A DNA stretch of 64,000 nucleotides from Pedobacter jeongneungensis (GCF_000633455.1 NZ_AYMG01000001.1:372001-436000), one strand, 5' to 3'. Positions 50,724 to 59,625 are shown, numbered from the stretch's first letter. The notes: generated by a model not told the origin, from the letters alone. Numbers and translations: made by a program.

Positions 50724-51251
50724 ATGACTTATTATTTTATTGTTCCGGGTTTGGGCAATTCAGGTCCAGGCCACTGGCAAACCCATTTCGAAAAATCTGG
50801 AGATAATTTTATCCGCATTAACCAAAAGGAATGGGATGCACCGGCAAATCAGGATTGGATTGAAGCCATAGAATCTGCACTCACCGGATATAATCTGGAT
50901 GATGTGGTTTTAATCGGCCACAGTTTAGGCTGTACTGCCATTGCCAACTGGGCGAAAGCTTACCAAAAGAAAATTAAGGGAGCTTTATTGGTTGCACCAA
51001 GCGATATAGAAGCACCAAAGTACAATTTTGATACGCCTGGTTTTGATGGCGTACCTTTGGATAAAATCAACTTTAAAACCATTGTGGTGTCTAGCACCAA
51101 CGATGAGTGGGTAACGCTGGATAGAGCTGAATTTTTTGCCAAAAACTGGGGCAGCGAATTCATTAATATCGGTGAAGCCGGGCATATTAATACTGATGCT
51201 GGTTTTGGCGAATGGCCAGAAGGATTGACGATTTTGAAAAAATTGAGTTAA
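50724..51251 (+). CDS. RBBP9/YdeN-like serine hydrolase
   Basis: 175 residues of the small alpha/beta-hydrolase family PF06821. It begins YFIVPGLGNSGPGHWQTHFE. The nucleophile elbow is LIGHSLGCTAIANW, with Asp in SSTNDEWVTLDRA and His in AGHINTDAGFGEWPEG. Esterase of unknown substrate. A short repeated AATCTGCGTAAATC / ATCTGCGTGGC segment follows (51266-51315). Confidence 0.9.
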   Translation: MTYYFIVPGLGNSGPGHWQTHFEKSGDNFIRINQKEWDAPANQDWIEAIESALTGYNLDDVVLIGHSLGCTAIANWAKAYQKKIKGALLVAPSDIEAPKYNFDTPGFDGVPLDKINFKTIVVSSTNDEWVTLDRAEFFAKNWGSEFINIGEAGHINTDAGFGEWPEGLTILKKLS

Positions 51252-51331
51252 AAGTTTTCCGCGGAAAACGCAGATCACAATAAATCTGCGTAAATCATCT
51301 TGATCTGCGTGGCAAATAAAGACTAGCTTTA

Positions 51332-51811
51332 TTATTTATGCATCTTTTTTCTCAAAAACTGATCAAGAAAAACCAATCCAATCACCAGGTCGAAAAATAA
51401 GAAGCTATACAGCATAGTAGGCGTGATGTACTGATCTAAATTAAAGTTCAAATTAACATTAAAACCAAATTTAGGCATACTTACATTCGAATTGTAGAGC
51501 ACATAGCCAAATAAGGCTAGCAGTGAAATCACGAAAAAGCCACCAATGCTATAGATAATCTTTTTATCAACCCGGGTTTTCATGGCTACCGGTGCCGGTA
51601 CAATGGCCACATTTTCCATCACATTCCGCGTGAAAGACATCGATGGTTCATCCAGATCGAGTTCGCCAAAAACAGAATTAAGTTTTACCAGATCCTCGTA
51701 CAAAGATTTAATCCCGGCATCTGACTCAATTTTTTCTTCGATGGCTTTTTTTTCGGATCCGTTTAAATTTCCATCTATATAATCCCAAAGCTCTTGTTCT
51801 ATTGCATTCAT
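51332..51811 (-). CDS. Membrane-anchored anti-sigma-like protein
   Basis: 159 residues. The N-terminal part (1-60, MNAIEQELWDYIDGNLNGSE) is a zinc-less anti-sigma-type helical domain. Two transmembrane segments follow (about 86-108 and 133-153). It overlaps the sigma factor gene by 4 bp, so it should hold that sigma factor at the membrane. It is not a classic RsiW family member, so this is by context. Confidence 0.75.
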   Translation of the reverse strand: MNAIEQELWDYIDGNLNGSEKKAIEEKIESDAGIKSLYEDLVKLNSVFGELDLDEPSMSFTRNVMENVAIVPAPVAMKTRVDKKIIYSIGGFFVISLLALFGYVLYNSNVSMPKFGFNVNLNFNLDQYITPTMLYSFLFFDLVIGLVFLDQFLRKKMHK

Positions 51812-52389
51812 AGTAACTCCTTTACTTCATCTTTTAACAAATATTGTAATTTTTCTTTAAGCCTTTGCCTTGCCCGGTGCAATTTAACCTTTATGGTATT
51901 GGGCTCCATATGCAAAGCTTCACCAATTTCTTCCAAACTTTGCTCACCTTTATAAAATAGAGTGATAATGGCCGCGTCATCTGGCAGTAGTTGGGTAATG
52001 GCTATATTTAAAAAAGCATGACTATCCTGTTTATCGTAACCATCGGCATTAAAGCCCGAGGTATGATTCTTGAGCTGTAAAACAGTCCCCTCATCATGGA
52101 TAGAGGAGGTATCTAAACGGTTTTTTCTCAAAAAAGTCATGGCCGTCGTATAAGTAATCGTGTACAGCCAGGTGCTAAATTTAGCTGTTTGTTTAAACGT
52201 GCCCAAGGCTTTATAGGCCTTTACAAAGCAATCTTGTGCAATTTCTTCAGCATCTTCCCTGTTTTTTGCAAACCTTAAAGCAAGCGTAAATACAAACCGC
52301 TGGTGGCGTTTAACCAAAAGCGCATACTGATCGGTTTGGCCGTTCAATATGTTTTGTATCAGTGCTAAATCTGTCAGTTTTTGCTCCAT
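51808..52389 (-). CDS. ECF RNA polymerase sigma factor
   Basis: 193 residues. Region 2 (about 15-85) has FTLALRFAKNREDAEEIAQD and TFKQTAKFSTWLYTITYTTA; region 4 (about 130-180) has EQSLEEIGEALHMEPNTIKV with KLHRARQRLKEKL. Paired with the downstream membrane protein it forms a signal-responsive sigma/anti-sigma unit. The target regulon is unknown. Confidence 0.92.
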   Translation of the reverse strand: MEQKLTDLALIQNILNGQTDQYALLVKRHQRFVFTLALRFAKNREDAEEIAQDCFVKAYKALGTFKQTAKFSTWLYTITYTTAMTFLRKNRLDTSSIHDEGTVLQLKNHTSGFNADGYDKQDSHAFLNIAITQLLPDDAAIITLFYKGEQSLEEIGEALHMEPNTIKVKLHRARQRLKEKLQYLLKDEVKELL

Positions 52390-52859
52390 GTTTAGCTGTA
52401 AGACTACATTAAAGATAGGGAGGTTACACGTGGAACATCAATTTATTATGAGTTTAGGAAGAAATGATGGTGTGTAATTTGATTTTTGTTGGGTTTTGAA
52501 AATGAAAGGCAGTTTTCATGGCAGAGGGTAGTCCTGCTTTTGGCTTAATCTTTTTGTTGCCCTTCGACTACGCTCAGGTTGACAACAAAAAGGATTTCGC
52601 CGCAATCAGGTTTAATATCAGCGTTCTGCATTTCAAACCCACCCCATTTGCATTACATCTACAAACTAGCCCCGGGTGAAGCATTACCCTGCAGGGTAGA
52701 GGAACGAAACCCGAAGCGTATAAGCGCAACACGGGAACCAACTTAGTTTCTTGCACGGATATTGCGCTCCAAGAAAAAGAAAAAATCTTTAGCCCACACG
52801 AAACTCCCGAAGTTTCCCTTGCGCTCTGGCTTTTTAAACTTCGCAAGTTGGGCAGTATG
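52390..52859. other. Gene-poor island, GC-richer than surroundings
   Basis: 470 bp with no gene I support. From about 52560 it starts with a half palindromic repeat (CTTCGACTACGCTCAGGTTG), then a GC-richer block containing CTAGCCCCGGGTGAAGC, CCCTGCAGGGTAGAGG and GCGCAACACGGG. A minus-strand frame of 90 codons crosses it, but its composition is not protein-like. It may be a dispersed multi-copy sequence; I cannot test that here. Confidence 0.45.
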
Positions 52860-53180
52860 CTAATGTGAAGCGAAAAATTTTAATCCTGCAATTGATCCGA
52901 TAAGCGTGCAGATAAAAAAGATCCGCCAAAAAGTTGCCGGTTCGTTAAAATAGACAATACCGATAATTACCGTCCCAACAGCACCAATACCTGTCCAAAC
53001 GGCATAAGCGGTGCCCATCGGTAAAGTTTGTGTGGCCTTGTTCAACAATAGAAAACTTAAAGCAATGCATACAAAAAATGCAGCGCTCCATTTTATATTC
53101 GAGAAATTGTTCGATAATTTAAGACAGGTTGTAAAGCCAACTTCAAAAAGGCCGGCAATAATTAAGATAATCCAGTTCAT
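52860..53180 (-). CDS. SMR family exporter, SugE/Gdx-like
   Basis: 106 residues with four transmembrane helices. The essential Glu is in IIAGLFEVGFTTCLKLS (E13). The stretch GTAYAVWTGIGAVGTVIIGI is the SugE/Gdx hallmark, pointing to guanidinium export rather than EmrE-type drug export. Gdx genes often follow a guanidine riboswitch; none is recognisable here. SMR proteins work as dimers, and only one gene is present, so it is probably a homodimer. Confidence 0.9.
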   Translation of the reverse strand: MNWIILIIAGLFEVGFTTCLKLSNNFSNIKWSAAFFVCIALSFLLLNKATQTLPMGTAYAVWTGIGAVGTVIIGIVYFNEPATFWRIFFICTLIGSIAGLKFFASH

Positions 53181-53249
53181 GATAAATGTGTTTCTGCAAA
53201 ATTACGACACATTTACCGGGCAACATTTTACAAATGTTAAAAAATGAGC

Positions 53250-53816
53250 TTATTTATAGGTAGCCCTGATCCGGCTCAAGGTAACCTGAGTAACGCCAAG
53301 GTAGGAGGCAATGTGTTTTAAGGCCACCCTTTTAATCAGCTCCGGCGATTGTGCTATAAACTCCTGATAACGCTCTGCTGCACCTTTAAAAGCCCTGTCG
53401 ATTAATCTCCTTTCGGTAGCAATTAATTCCTGTTCGGCTATTTTTCTACCCCAGTTGGCAATTTCTAAATGCTGATCGTAAAGCGAAAAGAGGTCGCTTA
53501 ACCTTAACTGTAATAAAGTGCTGTTTTCTAACAGCTCAATATTTTCGTAACCCGGGCGGTTATTAATATAGCTGTTAAAGGAAAAAAGCACATTACCGCT
53601 TTGCCCAAACCAAAAAGTAATCTGCTGATTTTCACCATCGCAAAATGCCCTTGCAATGCCTTTTTCAAGGACATAGAAATGAGGCTCTATTTTGTCGGCG
53701 CGGATAATTATCGTTCCTTTTTTGTGCTTGATATACTCAATATGCATGGCCAGCTCACGCAATGAATCATCACTTAATGAGGCAAAAACAGCTATATTTT
53801 TAAGTTTGTCAATCAA
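53250..53816 (-). CDS. Crp/Fnr family transcriptional regulator
   Basis: 188 residues. A cyclic-nucleotide-binding fold (about 10-115, SLSDDSLRELAMHIEYIKHK) precedes a C-terminal helix-turn-helix (KHIASYLGVTQVTLSRIRAT). It lacks the Cys cluster of FNR. The same Bacteroidota group often sits beside small transporter or redox genes. It lies 69 bp upstream of the SMR gene on the same strand, which suggests control of that gene. Confidence 0.87.
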   Translation of the reverse strand: MIDKLKNIAVFASLSDDSLRELAMHIEYIKHKKGTIIIRADKIEPHFYVLEKGIARAFCDGENQQITFWFGQSGNVLFSFNSYINNRPGYENIELLENSTLLQLRLSDLFSLYDQHLEIANWGRKIAEQELIATERRLIDRAFKGAAERYQEFIAQSPELIKRVALKHIASYLGVTQVTLSRIRATYK

Positions 53817-54074
53817 AATTTAAGGCGCTGAAACAAAAATAGCAATGTTTTATCTGGTATTGGATAATTATTTAATATCGCAGGTTTGATGATTGAATAT
53901 TTTAATATGATTTCTCATATATAATCGTTTTTCGCTCCGCTATTTGGTCATTGAAAATTGATGATTGAACATTTTTTGCCATGGGGTGTAACCTGATTAA
54001 AAAACACGTAGTCATAATACATAGAACACGGTTCAACAGATAATTAAATATTTACAAATTAAAAAAATATAATC

Positions 54075-54437
54075 ATGGGAGAGTTAGTAGCAATCACATT
54101 ATTCTTAGGCGCATTCGCAATGGTATTTGGAATACGCTATCTATCAAATAAAGAAAAAATGGCAATGATCGAACGGGGAATCGATCCTGGTATACACAAG
54201 GCAACGCCAAAACCGTTTTTAAGTTTAAAGTTCGGTTTGCTGTTGGTTGGATTAGGAATAGGTTTGCTGGTGGCGCTATTTACCGTTAGGGGCGTATTTG
54301 GTAGCAACATGACAAACGCTGAAGAAGGACAATCGGTAGCCATTTACTTTGGTTGCATCGGAATTTTCGGCGGCCTGGGCCTGATTGTTTCTTATGTGGT
54401 AGAAAAGAAATGGCTTGATAATAACAAATCATTTTAA
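54075..54437 (+). CDS. DUF6249-like membrane protein
   Basis: 120 residues. Segment 1 (about 4-22) leads into RYLSNKEKMAMIERGIDPG, a conserved amphipathic stretch; two more hydrophobic segments follow (about 51-71 and 87-107). This is DUF6249 from memory. Such proteins are often coded with an ECF sigma factor; here the sigma gene is 1.7 kb away on the other strand. Function unknown. Confidence 0.8.
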   Translation: MGELVAITLFLGAFAMVFGIRYLSNKEKMAMIERGIDPGIHKATPKPFLSLKFGLLLVGLGIGLLVALFTVRGVFGSNMTNAEEGQSVAIYFGCIGIFGGLGLIVSYVVEKKWLDNNKSF

Positions 54438-54454
54438 TCGGTAGGGCAGTCGTA

Positions 54455-54478
54455 CCATCAGATGTTTCCATCTGGTGG
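54455..54478. repeat. CCATCAGATG tetraloop hairpin
   Basis: CCATCAGATG, TTTC, CATCTGGTGG with one wobble. It is related to 54612-54631 (GTCAGATG-ATAA-CATCTGAC) and to the 41.2-kb pair. Confidence 0.6.
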
Positions 54479-54487
54479 GAAATAGAG

Positions 54488-54538
54488 AGATTCAAGTTTT
54501 ATAACAGGTTCGCTGTTTAAACTTGAATCTTTTTTTTT
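54488..54538 (+). terminator. Terminator after DUF6249 gene
   Basis: AGATTCAAGTTT pairs with AAACTTGAATCT (12 bp). The loop itself folds as AACAG-GTTCG-CTGTT. Eight or more T follow. Confidence 0.88.
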
Positions 54539-54611
54539 GCTGTAAGTTATTACAATTTAACAATTTCCAAATTATTAATACAGGTATTTTACTTTCTTGA
54601 TTTAATGAACA

Positions 54612-54631
54612 GTCAGATGATAACATCTGAC
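54612..54631. repeat. GTCAGATG tetraloop hairpin
   Basis: GTCAGATG, ATAA, CATCTGAC: perfect 8-bp stem. It lies 17 bp beyond the stop of the minus-strand thioesterase gene. Confidence 0.65.
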
Positions 54632-54647
54632 AGCACTTTTACCACAT

Positions 54648-55070
54648 CTACTGCGGCTTATTAATAATTGCAACCGTTAAGCGGCTAATGCAGTTCATTT
54701 TTCCGCGTTCGTCATAAATTTTAATTTCCCAAACCTGCGTTTTGGCACCAACATGTAAAGGTTTACAAATGCCTTTTACCAGGCCACTTTTTACGGGACG
54801 CAAATGGTTGGCGTTTACTTCTAAACCTACAGCAACATATTTTTCAGGGTCGATGCACATATATGATGCAATACTGCCCAGGGTTTCGGCCAAAACCACC
54901 GAAGCACCACCGTGTAGAATACCCGCTGGCTGGTGCGTGCGTTCATCAACCGGCATGGTGCCTGTAATAAAATCTTCTCCAATTTCGGTAAAACGGATAT
55001 CAAGTAAAGCGCCTAAATGGTTTTTAGGGCGGTTGTTTAAATCCTCAACAGTAAAATCTTTAAACCACAT
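54648..55070 (-). CDS. Hotdog-fold thioesterase (PaaI/MenI-like)
   Basis: 140 residues. The hotdog active-site helix is QPAGILHGGASVVLAETLGS with the catalytic Glu, and GLEVNANHLRPVKSGLVKG completes the fold. It is close to 1,4-dihydroxy-2-naphthoyl-CoA hydrolase (MenI/YdiI) and similar acyl-CoA thioesterases. It overlaps the DinB-like gene by 11 bp in a kinase-headed operon. Substrate unproven. Confidence 0.9.
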   Translation of the reverse strand: MWFKDFTVEDLNNRPKNHLGALLDIRFTEIGEDFITGTMPVDERTHQPAGILHGGASVVLAETLGSIASYMCIDPEKYVAVGLEVNANHLRPVKSGLVKGICKPLHVGAKTQVWEIKIYDERGKMNCISRLTVAIINKPQ

Positions 55071-55569
55071 CGTAACGTTCTTTTAAAATGGAAACATGGT
55101 GCATAATATGTCCCCCAGTGATAAACAAGATAGATTTTACATTAATTTCCCTGCCTGAAGCAATTCCCTTTCTTTCCAGTTCTTCCTCGTTTAAAGATTT
55201 AAAAAGGAATAAATTGGCTTTGCGTAATGCTGTAAATTCTTCAATCAAATCTTCCAGGTCGCGTTCTGCGAAGCGGGCGTTCAATACATAATCATCTTCT
55301 TCAAAACCAGGCAAATGTTGCTGCTCATTTCTTGCAAAACAAGTAATTCGATAGGCAAATACACGTTCAGTATCGATAATATGCCCCAGCATTTCTTTTA
55401 AAGTCCATTTGCCTTCAGCATAGGCATAATCTGCTTTATCTGCATTTCTCCTAAATAGAGCGGGGAGACTTTCTACCTGATCGTTTAAAATCTCAAAAAT
55501 TTCCCTGTCTACTTTGCTAATATAGGTTTCGCCCCAAATCGGATACTCGTTAGGCTGTGGTCGGTTCAT
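55060..55569 (-). CDS. DinB family protein
   Basis: 169 residues of the four-helix DinB/YfiT fold. Likely metal ligands are in MLGHIIDTERVFAYR (His) and TGGHIMHHVSILKERY (His pair). Enzymatic role unknown; perhaps thiol transfer as in the YfiT branch, but less alike than the gene at 15.6 kb. It overlaps both neighbours (20 bp with the kinase, 11 bp with the thioesterase). Confidence 0.85.
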   Translation of the reverse strand: MNRPQPNEYPIWGETYISKVDREIFEILNDQVESLPALFRRNADKADYAYAEGKWTLKEMLGHIIDTERVFAYRITCFARNEQQHLPGFEEDDYVLNARFAERDLEDLIEEFTALRKANLFLFKSLNEEELERKGIASGREINVKSILFITGGHIMHHVSILKERYDVV

Positions 55570-56758
55570 ATCTTAAACTGCTTTTTAATATTATTCTAAA
55601 AGTGGTGCCTTTACCCAGTTCCGATTCTTTTACAAAAATTTCACCACTATGGTAATTCTCTACAATACGTTTGGTAAGCGATAAACCAAGGCCCCAGCCG
55701 CGTTTTCGTGTAGTATAACCGGGTTGAAAAACTGCATCAAACTTCGATCTTGGAATTCCCTTTCCGGTATCGCTCACATCAATAAATACCTGCTCTTTGG
55801 CCAGGTTCTCGATGATGTTAACAGAAATAGATCCCTCGTTTTCGATGGCGTTAGCAGCATTTTTTAATAAGTTTTCAATCACCCAATCAAACAATGGAAC
55901 ATTAAGCAAAGCCCTTACCTGTTCATCGCCGGTAATGCTAAATTTAACCTTATCAGAGGTACGGACTTTAAAATAGCGGATAAAATCGCTGATTACGATG
56001 TAAACCGTATGGTCTTCGAGTATTGGTTTAGAGCCGATTTTCGAGAAACGGTCGGTAATAATCTCTAGCCGTTTAATATCGTTTTCCATTTCGGCAATCA
56101 AAGGATCATCCTCAGCATCGAATTTGGATTTCATCAACTCCGTCCAGGCCATTAAAGATGATATCGGTGTACCCAACTGGTGTGCCGTTTCTTTGGCTAA
56201 ACCTACCCAAACGTGGTCCTGTTCATCCCGCCGTGCCGAACTAAATGCAGCATAAGCGGTTAACAGGAAGAGAAAAATAACCCCCATTTGGATGTATGGG
56301 AAATACCTTAACTGCGTTAAAATAAAAGAATCGCGATAGTATGCTTTAAATTTCCGGCCAAAAATGTTCATCTCATCAGGCGGATGCTGTGCTTTCATCT
56401 GCCTCAGCTGGCGTACAAAGTATAAGCTATCGTAAGTAAGCTTGGCATCCGAAATGGGGTAATTGGTTTTGGTGCTGTCCAATCCGTTAAAAGAAGTAAT
56501 AATTCCCGCCGAATCGGTCATAATTACAGGTGTTTTGGTGTTTTTTCGCACCGTTTCAACCACTGTACGGTAATCATCATTATCGTAAAGAAACATGGCT
56601 CTTTCCTGAATTTTAACCCAGAGGTGAAATTGATCAGATTCTTCACGTTCCATTTTTTTTACAAAAGAATCCGTGTAAAATACTGATGCTATGCCAATTA
56701 AGATAGCAAAAATGAGGAGGAAAAACTTCCAGCGGCGTTTCTTTTGATAGGGGTTCAT
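55550..56758 (-). CDS. Membrane sensor histidine kinase
   Basis: 402 residues. Transmembrane helices at about 10-29 and 153-172 bracket a periplasmic sensor of about 120 residues. The phospho-acceptor is H193 in LAKETAHQLGTPISSLMAW. The ATPase domain has NLLKNAANAIENEG, VSDTGKGIPRSKFD and WGLGLSLTKRIVE. No response regulator is adjacent; the operon continues with DinB and thioesterase genes. The Gln-Leu-Gly-Thr-Pro after His is a variant of the usual HELRTP box. Confidence 0.9.
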   Translation of the reverse strand: MNPYQKKRRWKFFLLIFAILIGIASVFYTDSFVKKMEREESDQFHLWVKIQERAMFLYDNDDYRTVVETVRKNTKTPVIMTDSAGIITSFNGLDSTKTNYPISDAKLTYDSLYFVRQLRQMKAQHPPDEMNIFGRKFKAYYRDSFILTQLRYFPYIQMGVIFLFLLTAYAAFSSARRDEQDHVWVGLAKETAHQLGTPISSLMAWTELMKSKFDAEDDPLIAEMENDIKRLEIITDRFSKIGSKPILEDHTVYIVISDFIRYFKVRTSDKVKFSITGDEQVRALLNVPLFDWVIENLLKNAANAIENEGSISVNIIENLAKEQVFIDVSDTGKGIPRSKFDAVFQPGYTTRKRGWGLGLSLTKRIVENYHSGEIFVKESELGKGTTFRIILKSSLRYEPTTA

Positions 56759-56937
56759 GCTTTAGCTAGGCAAATTACAATAACAAAACGAAAAAATCAT
56801 AAAACCATTATGCTTTTTAAAAAACCTTAAGGCAAATCAATTAAAAAGCATAATAGCTTCATCACAGATGAAAACAGTATAAAATGGATGAAAAACATAT
56901 CTTTGCAACGTCTTGCGTTTTGCGCAGTGCGGTAAGC

Positions 56938-56970
56938 GTTTAATCGCCCAACGCCCAACGCCAATCGCTC
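56938..56970. repeat. CGCCCAACG microrepeat before gltX
   Basis: CGCCCAACGCCCAACGCCAA and CGCTCAACAACCC. The complementary type occurs at 31040-31066 in the 3' end of the GNAT gene. Confidence 0.5.
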
Positions 56971-56982
56971 AACAACCCAACT

Positions 56983-58491
56983 ATGGATAAAAAAGTTAGA
57001 GTAAGATTTGCCCCAAGCCCAACCGGAGGTTTGCATTTAGGTGGTGTGCGCACTGCTTTGTTCAATTATTTGTTTGCCAAAAAAAATAACGGAACTTTTG
57101 TACTTCGTGTAGAAGATACCGATCAGAACCGCTTTGTAGAAGGTGCTGAAGAATATATTGTAAATTGTTTAGATTGGTGTGGCATTACGCCTGATGAAAG
57201 CCCAAGCAATCCGGGTGCCTATGGCCCTTACCGCCAAAGCGAGCGCAAACCAAGCTACGGTAAATTTGCCGAACAGTTAATTAGCGATGGTTATGCGTAT
57301 TATGCTTTCGATACCCCTGAAGAGTTGGATGCTAAACGTAAAGAAATCCCAAATTTCCAGTACGGACAGGCAACGCGTATGCAAATGCGCAACTCTTTAA
57401 CGCTTACGGTGAGTGAAGTAGACGAATTATTAGCCGCTAAAACGCCACACGTAGTTCGCATTAAAGTACCTACAGATGAAATTGTGCATTTTAACGATTT
57501 AATCCGTGGGGATGTAAGTTTCGAAACCTCGTTGGTTGATGATAAAGTTTTGTTAAAAGCAGATGGGATGCCAACCTATCATTTAGCCGTAGTGGTTGAT
57601 GATAAGGCCATGGAAATCAGTCATGCCTTTAGGGGAGAAGAATGGTTGCCATCGGCACCGGTTCATATTTTACTTTGGAAATATTTAGGCTGGGAAGCTG
57701 ATATGCCTGCATGGGCCCACTTGCCATTGATTTTAAAACCTGATGGCCACGGAAAGTTAAGCAAACGCGATGGCGATCGTTTAGGTTTCCCGGTTTATGC
57801 CATGAACTGGACAGATCCAAAAACCAGCGACGTTACTAAAGGATTTAAAGAAATGGGTTTTATGCCTGAGGCCTTTATTAATATGCTCGCCCTTTTAGGC
57901 TGGAACGACGGTACCGACCAGGAGTTATTCTCTTTAAAAGAGCTGGAAGAGAAATTCTCTATAGAGCGAATCAGTAAAGCAGGAGCCAAATTCGATTTCG
58001 AAAAGGCAAAATGGTATAATCACGAGTGGATTAAATCGCAAAGTGCTGAGCGTTTGGCACCGGGCGTTAAAACTGAACTCGAAAAAGCAGGAATTGAAGT
58101 TAACGATGACGCGTTTTTAAATACAATTATTGATTTAATAAAAGACCGCTGTACCTTATTGCCCGATTTTGTGGCACAAAGTGGTTACTTTTTTGCTTTG
58201 CCGGCTGAATACGATGTAAATTCGGTAAAACCAAAATGGACACCTGAAAAAGCAGCGTTTTTTAATGCCTTTGCCGAAAGTTTAACATTGGCTGATGCAG
58301 TTACAGCAGAAGCAGCTTTTAAAGCACTGGCCAACGAAAAAGGATTTAAACCTGGTGAGTTGATGTTACCTTTCCGCATTATGTTGGTTGGAGGTAAATT
58401 TGGCCCAGGTGTTTTTGATATCGCTGTATTATTGGGTGTGGCAGAAACCAAAGCAAGAATTGAGAAAGCCATTGCTGTTTTTAACAATTAA
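56983..58491 (+). CDS. gltX: Glutamyl-tRNA synthetase
   Basis: 502 residues, class I synthetase. The HIGH-type motif is PSPTGGLHLGGVRTALFNYL. The KMSKS-type motif is GKLSKRDGDRLGFPVYAMNW. RVEDTDQNRFVEG and HAFRGEEWLPSAPVHILL are typical. The C-terminal anticodon-binding domain is helical (from about 370). It charges tRNA-Glu in the cytoplasm. The start follows a CAACTATGG context after the microrepeat. Confidence 0.96.
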   Translation: MDKKVRVRFAPSPTGGLHLGGVRTALFNYLFAKKNNGTFVLRVEDTDQNRFVEGAEEYIVNCLDWCGITPDESPSNPGAYGPYRQSERKPSYGKFAEQLISDGYAYYAFDTPEELDAKRKEIPNFQYGQATRMQMRNSLTLTVSEVDELLAAKTPHVVRIKVPTDEIVHFNDLIRGDVSFETSLVDDKVLLKADGMPTYHLAVVVDDKAMEISHAFRGEEWLPSAPVHILLWKYLGWEADMPAWAHLPLILKPDGHGKLSKRDGDRLGFPVYAMNWTDPKTSDVTKGFKEMGFMPEAFINMLALLGWNDGTDQELFSLKELEEKFSIERISKAGAKFDFEKAKWYNHEWIKSQSAERLAPGVKTELEKAGIEVNDDAFLNTIIDLIKDRCTLLPDFVAQSGYFFALPAEYDVNSVKPKWTPEKAAFFNAFAESLTLADAVTAEAAFKALANEKGFKPGELMLPFRIMLVGGKFGPGVFDIAVLLGVAETKARIEKAIAVFNN

Positions 58492-58678
58492 TATACTTCG
58501 TTAAAAGAAAGAGGGCTTTAATTTTATTTATCACACATAACATAATACCTTTCTTTATATGATAAAAACCTAAGCTGTTTTTTGTCACAACCCAAAAGAA
58601 TAAATCAATCAAAATAATTTATACTTTAGTGCAACAATTGTCCCAAATTAAAGGTTATACATTTAAATTAAATAAACT

Positions 58679-59521
58679 ATGCAGTGGTTTGGTAAAGGCA
58701 GTAATAACGTAGAAGACGGCAGAAGTGGGGGCGGAGGCAGAACCGTTTTAGGCGGTGGCATCGGTATTATCATTGTTGTACTCGGATTAATTTTTGGAAA
58801 GGATTTAACCGGTGTGGTGAGCCAGATTCCGGCTACTGCAGGTACCGAAGAAGTAAAACAGGGCGTACCAGCCAACGATCCACAGGCACAATTTGTATCC
58901 GGAGTTTTAGAATCTACCGAGCAGGTATGGGATAAAGAATTTCAGGCCATGGGCAAACAGTATGAATACCCTAAGTTAAGGTTGTTCCGCAATGCTGTTC
59001 AAACGGCATGTGGAAATGCCAGTGCCAATGTGGGGCCTTTTTATTGCCCGGGTGATCGTAAAGTGTATATCGATCTTTCTTTTTACGACGAATTGAAAAA
59101 CCGTTTTGGTGCAGCCGGCGATTTTGCGCAGGCCTATGTAATTGCACACGAAGTTGGTCACCATGTACAAAATTTATTGGGAATATCAGAAAAACTTGAC
59201 CAGGCCCGTGGGCAGGTGAGCGAAAAAGAATATAACCGCCTATCGGTTAAATTAGAACTACAGGCTGATTTTTTCGCAGGCCTTTGGGCACATAACGCAC
59301 AAAATCTTAAAGATTTTAAATTAGATGAAGGAGATATAGAAGAAGCCCTTACAGCAGCCAATGCCATTGGCGATGATAAATTGCAAAAACAGGCAACAGG
59401 CGATGTACAGCCTGATTCTTTTACCCATGGTACCTCGGCGCAACGCATGTATTGGTTTAAAAAAGGCTTCGAAACCGGAGATATTAAACAGGGTGATACC
59501 TTTAATTCAAATAATTTATAA
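58679..59521 (+). CDS. Neutral zinc metallopeptidase (YpfJ family, PF04228)
   Basis: 280 residues. A glycine-rich start (GRSGGGGRTVLGGGIGIIIV) leads to one transmembrane segment. The zinc site is H157-E158-V-G-H161-H (VIAHEVGHHVQNLLG), with a third ligand probably in ELQADFFAGLWAHN. FYCPGDRKVYIDLSFYDEL is diagnostic. An anchored peptidase of unknown substrate. A T-rich stretch follows. Confidence 0.92.
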   Translation: MQWFGKGSNNVEDGRSGGGGRTVLGGGIGIIIVVLGLIFGKDLTGVVSQIPATAGTEEVKQGVPANDPQAQFVSGVLESTEQVWDKEFQAMGKQYEYPKLRLFRNAVQTACGNASANVGPFYCPGDRKVYIDLSFYDELKNRFGAAGDFAQAYVIAHEVGHHVQNLLGISEKLDQARGQVSEKEYNRLSVKLELQADFFAGLWAHNAQNLKDFKLDEGDIEEALTAANAIGDDKLQKQATGDVQPDSFTHGTSAQRMYWFKKGFETGDIKQGDTFNSNNL

Positions 59522-59625
59522 AAAAATAAAACTTTTTTTGATTACTGTTGTTTGTTTACAGTTAATGAGATTTTTGTCTCAAAACCAAACATAATTATCC
59601 CGGCTTCTTATTTGTTTTAATAAAG

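Noticed and set aside
52574..52846. 90-codon minus-strand frame
   Set aside because: Arg/Ser/Cys-rich composition without protein-like pattern; crosses a repeat half.
52860..53180. Guanidine riboswitch before the SMR gene
   Set aside because: The 69-bp gap to the Crp/Fnr gene is too short and shows no ACGR/paired-stem pattern.
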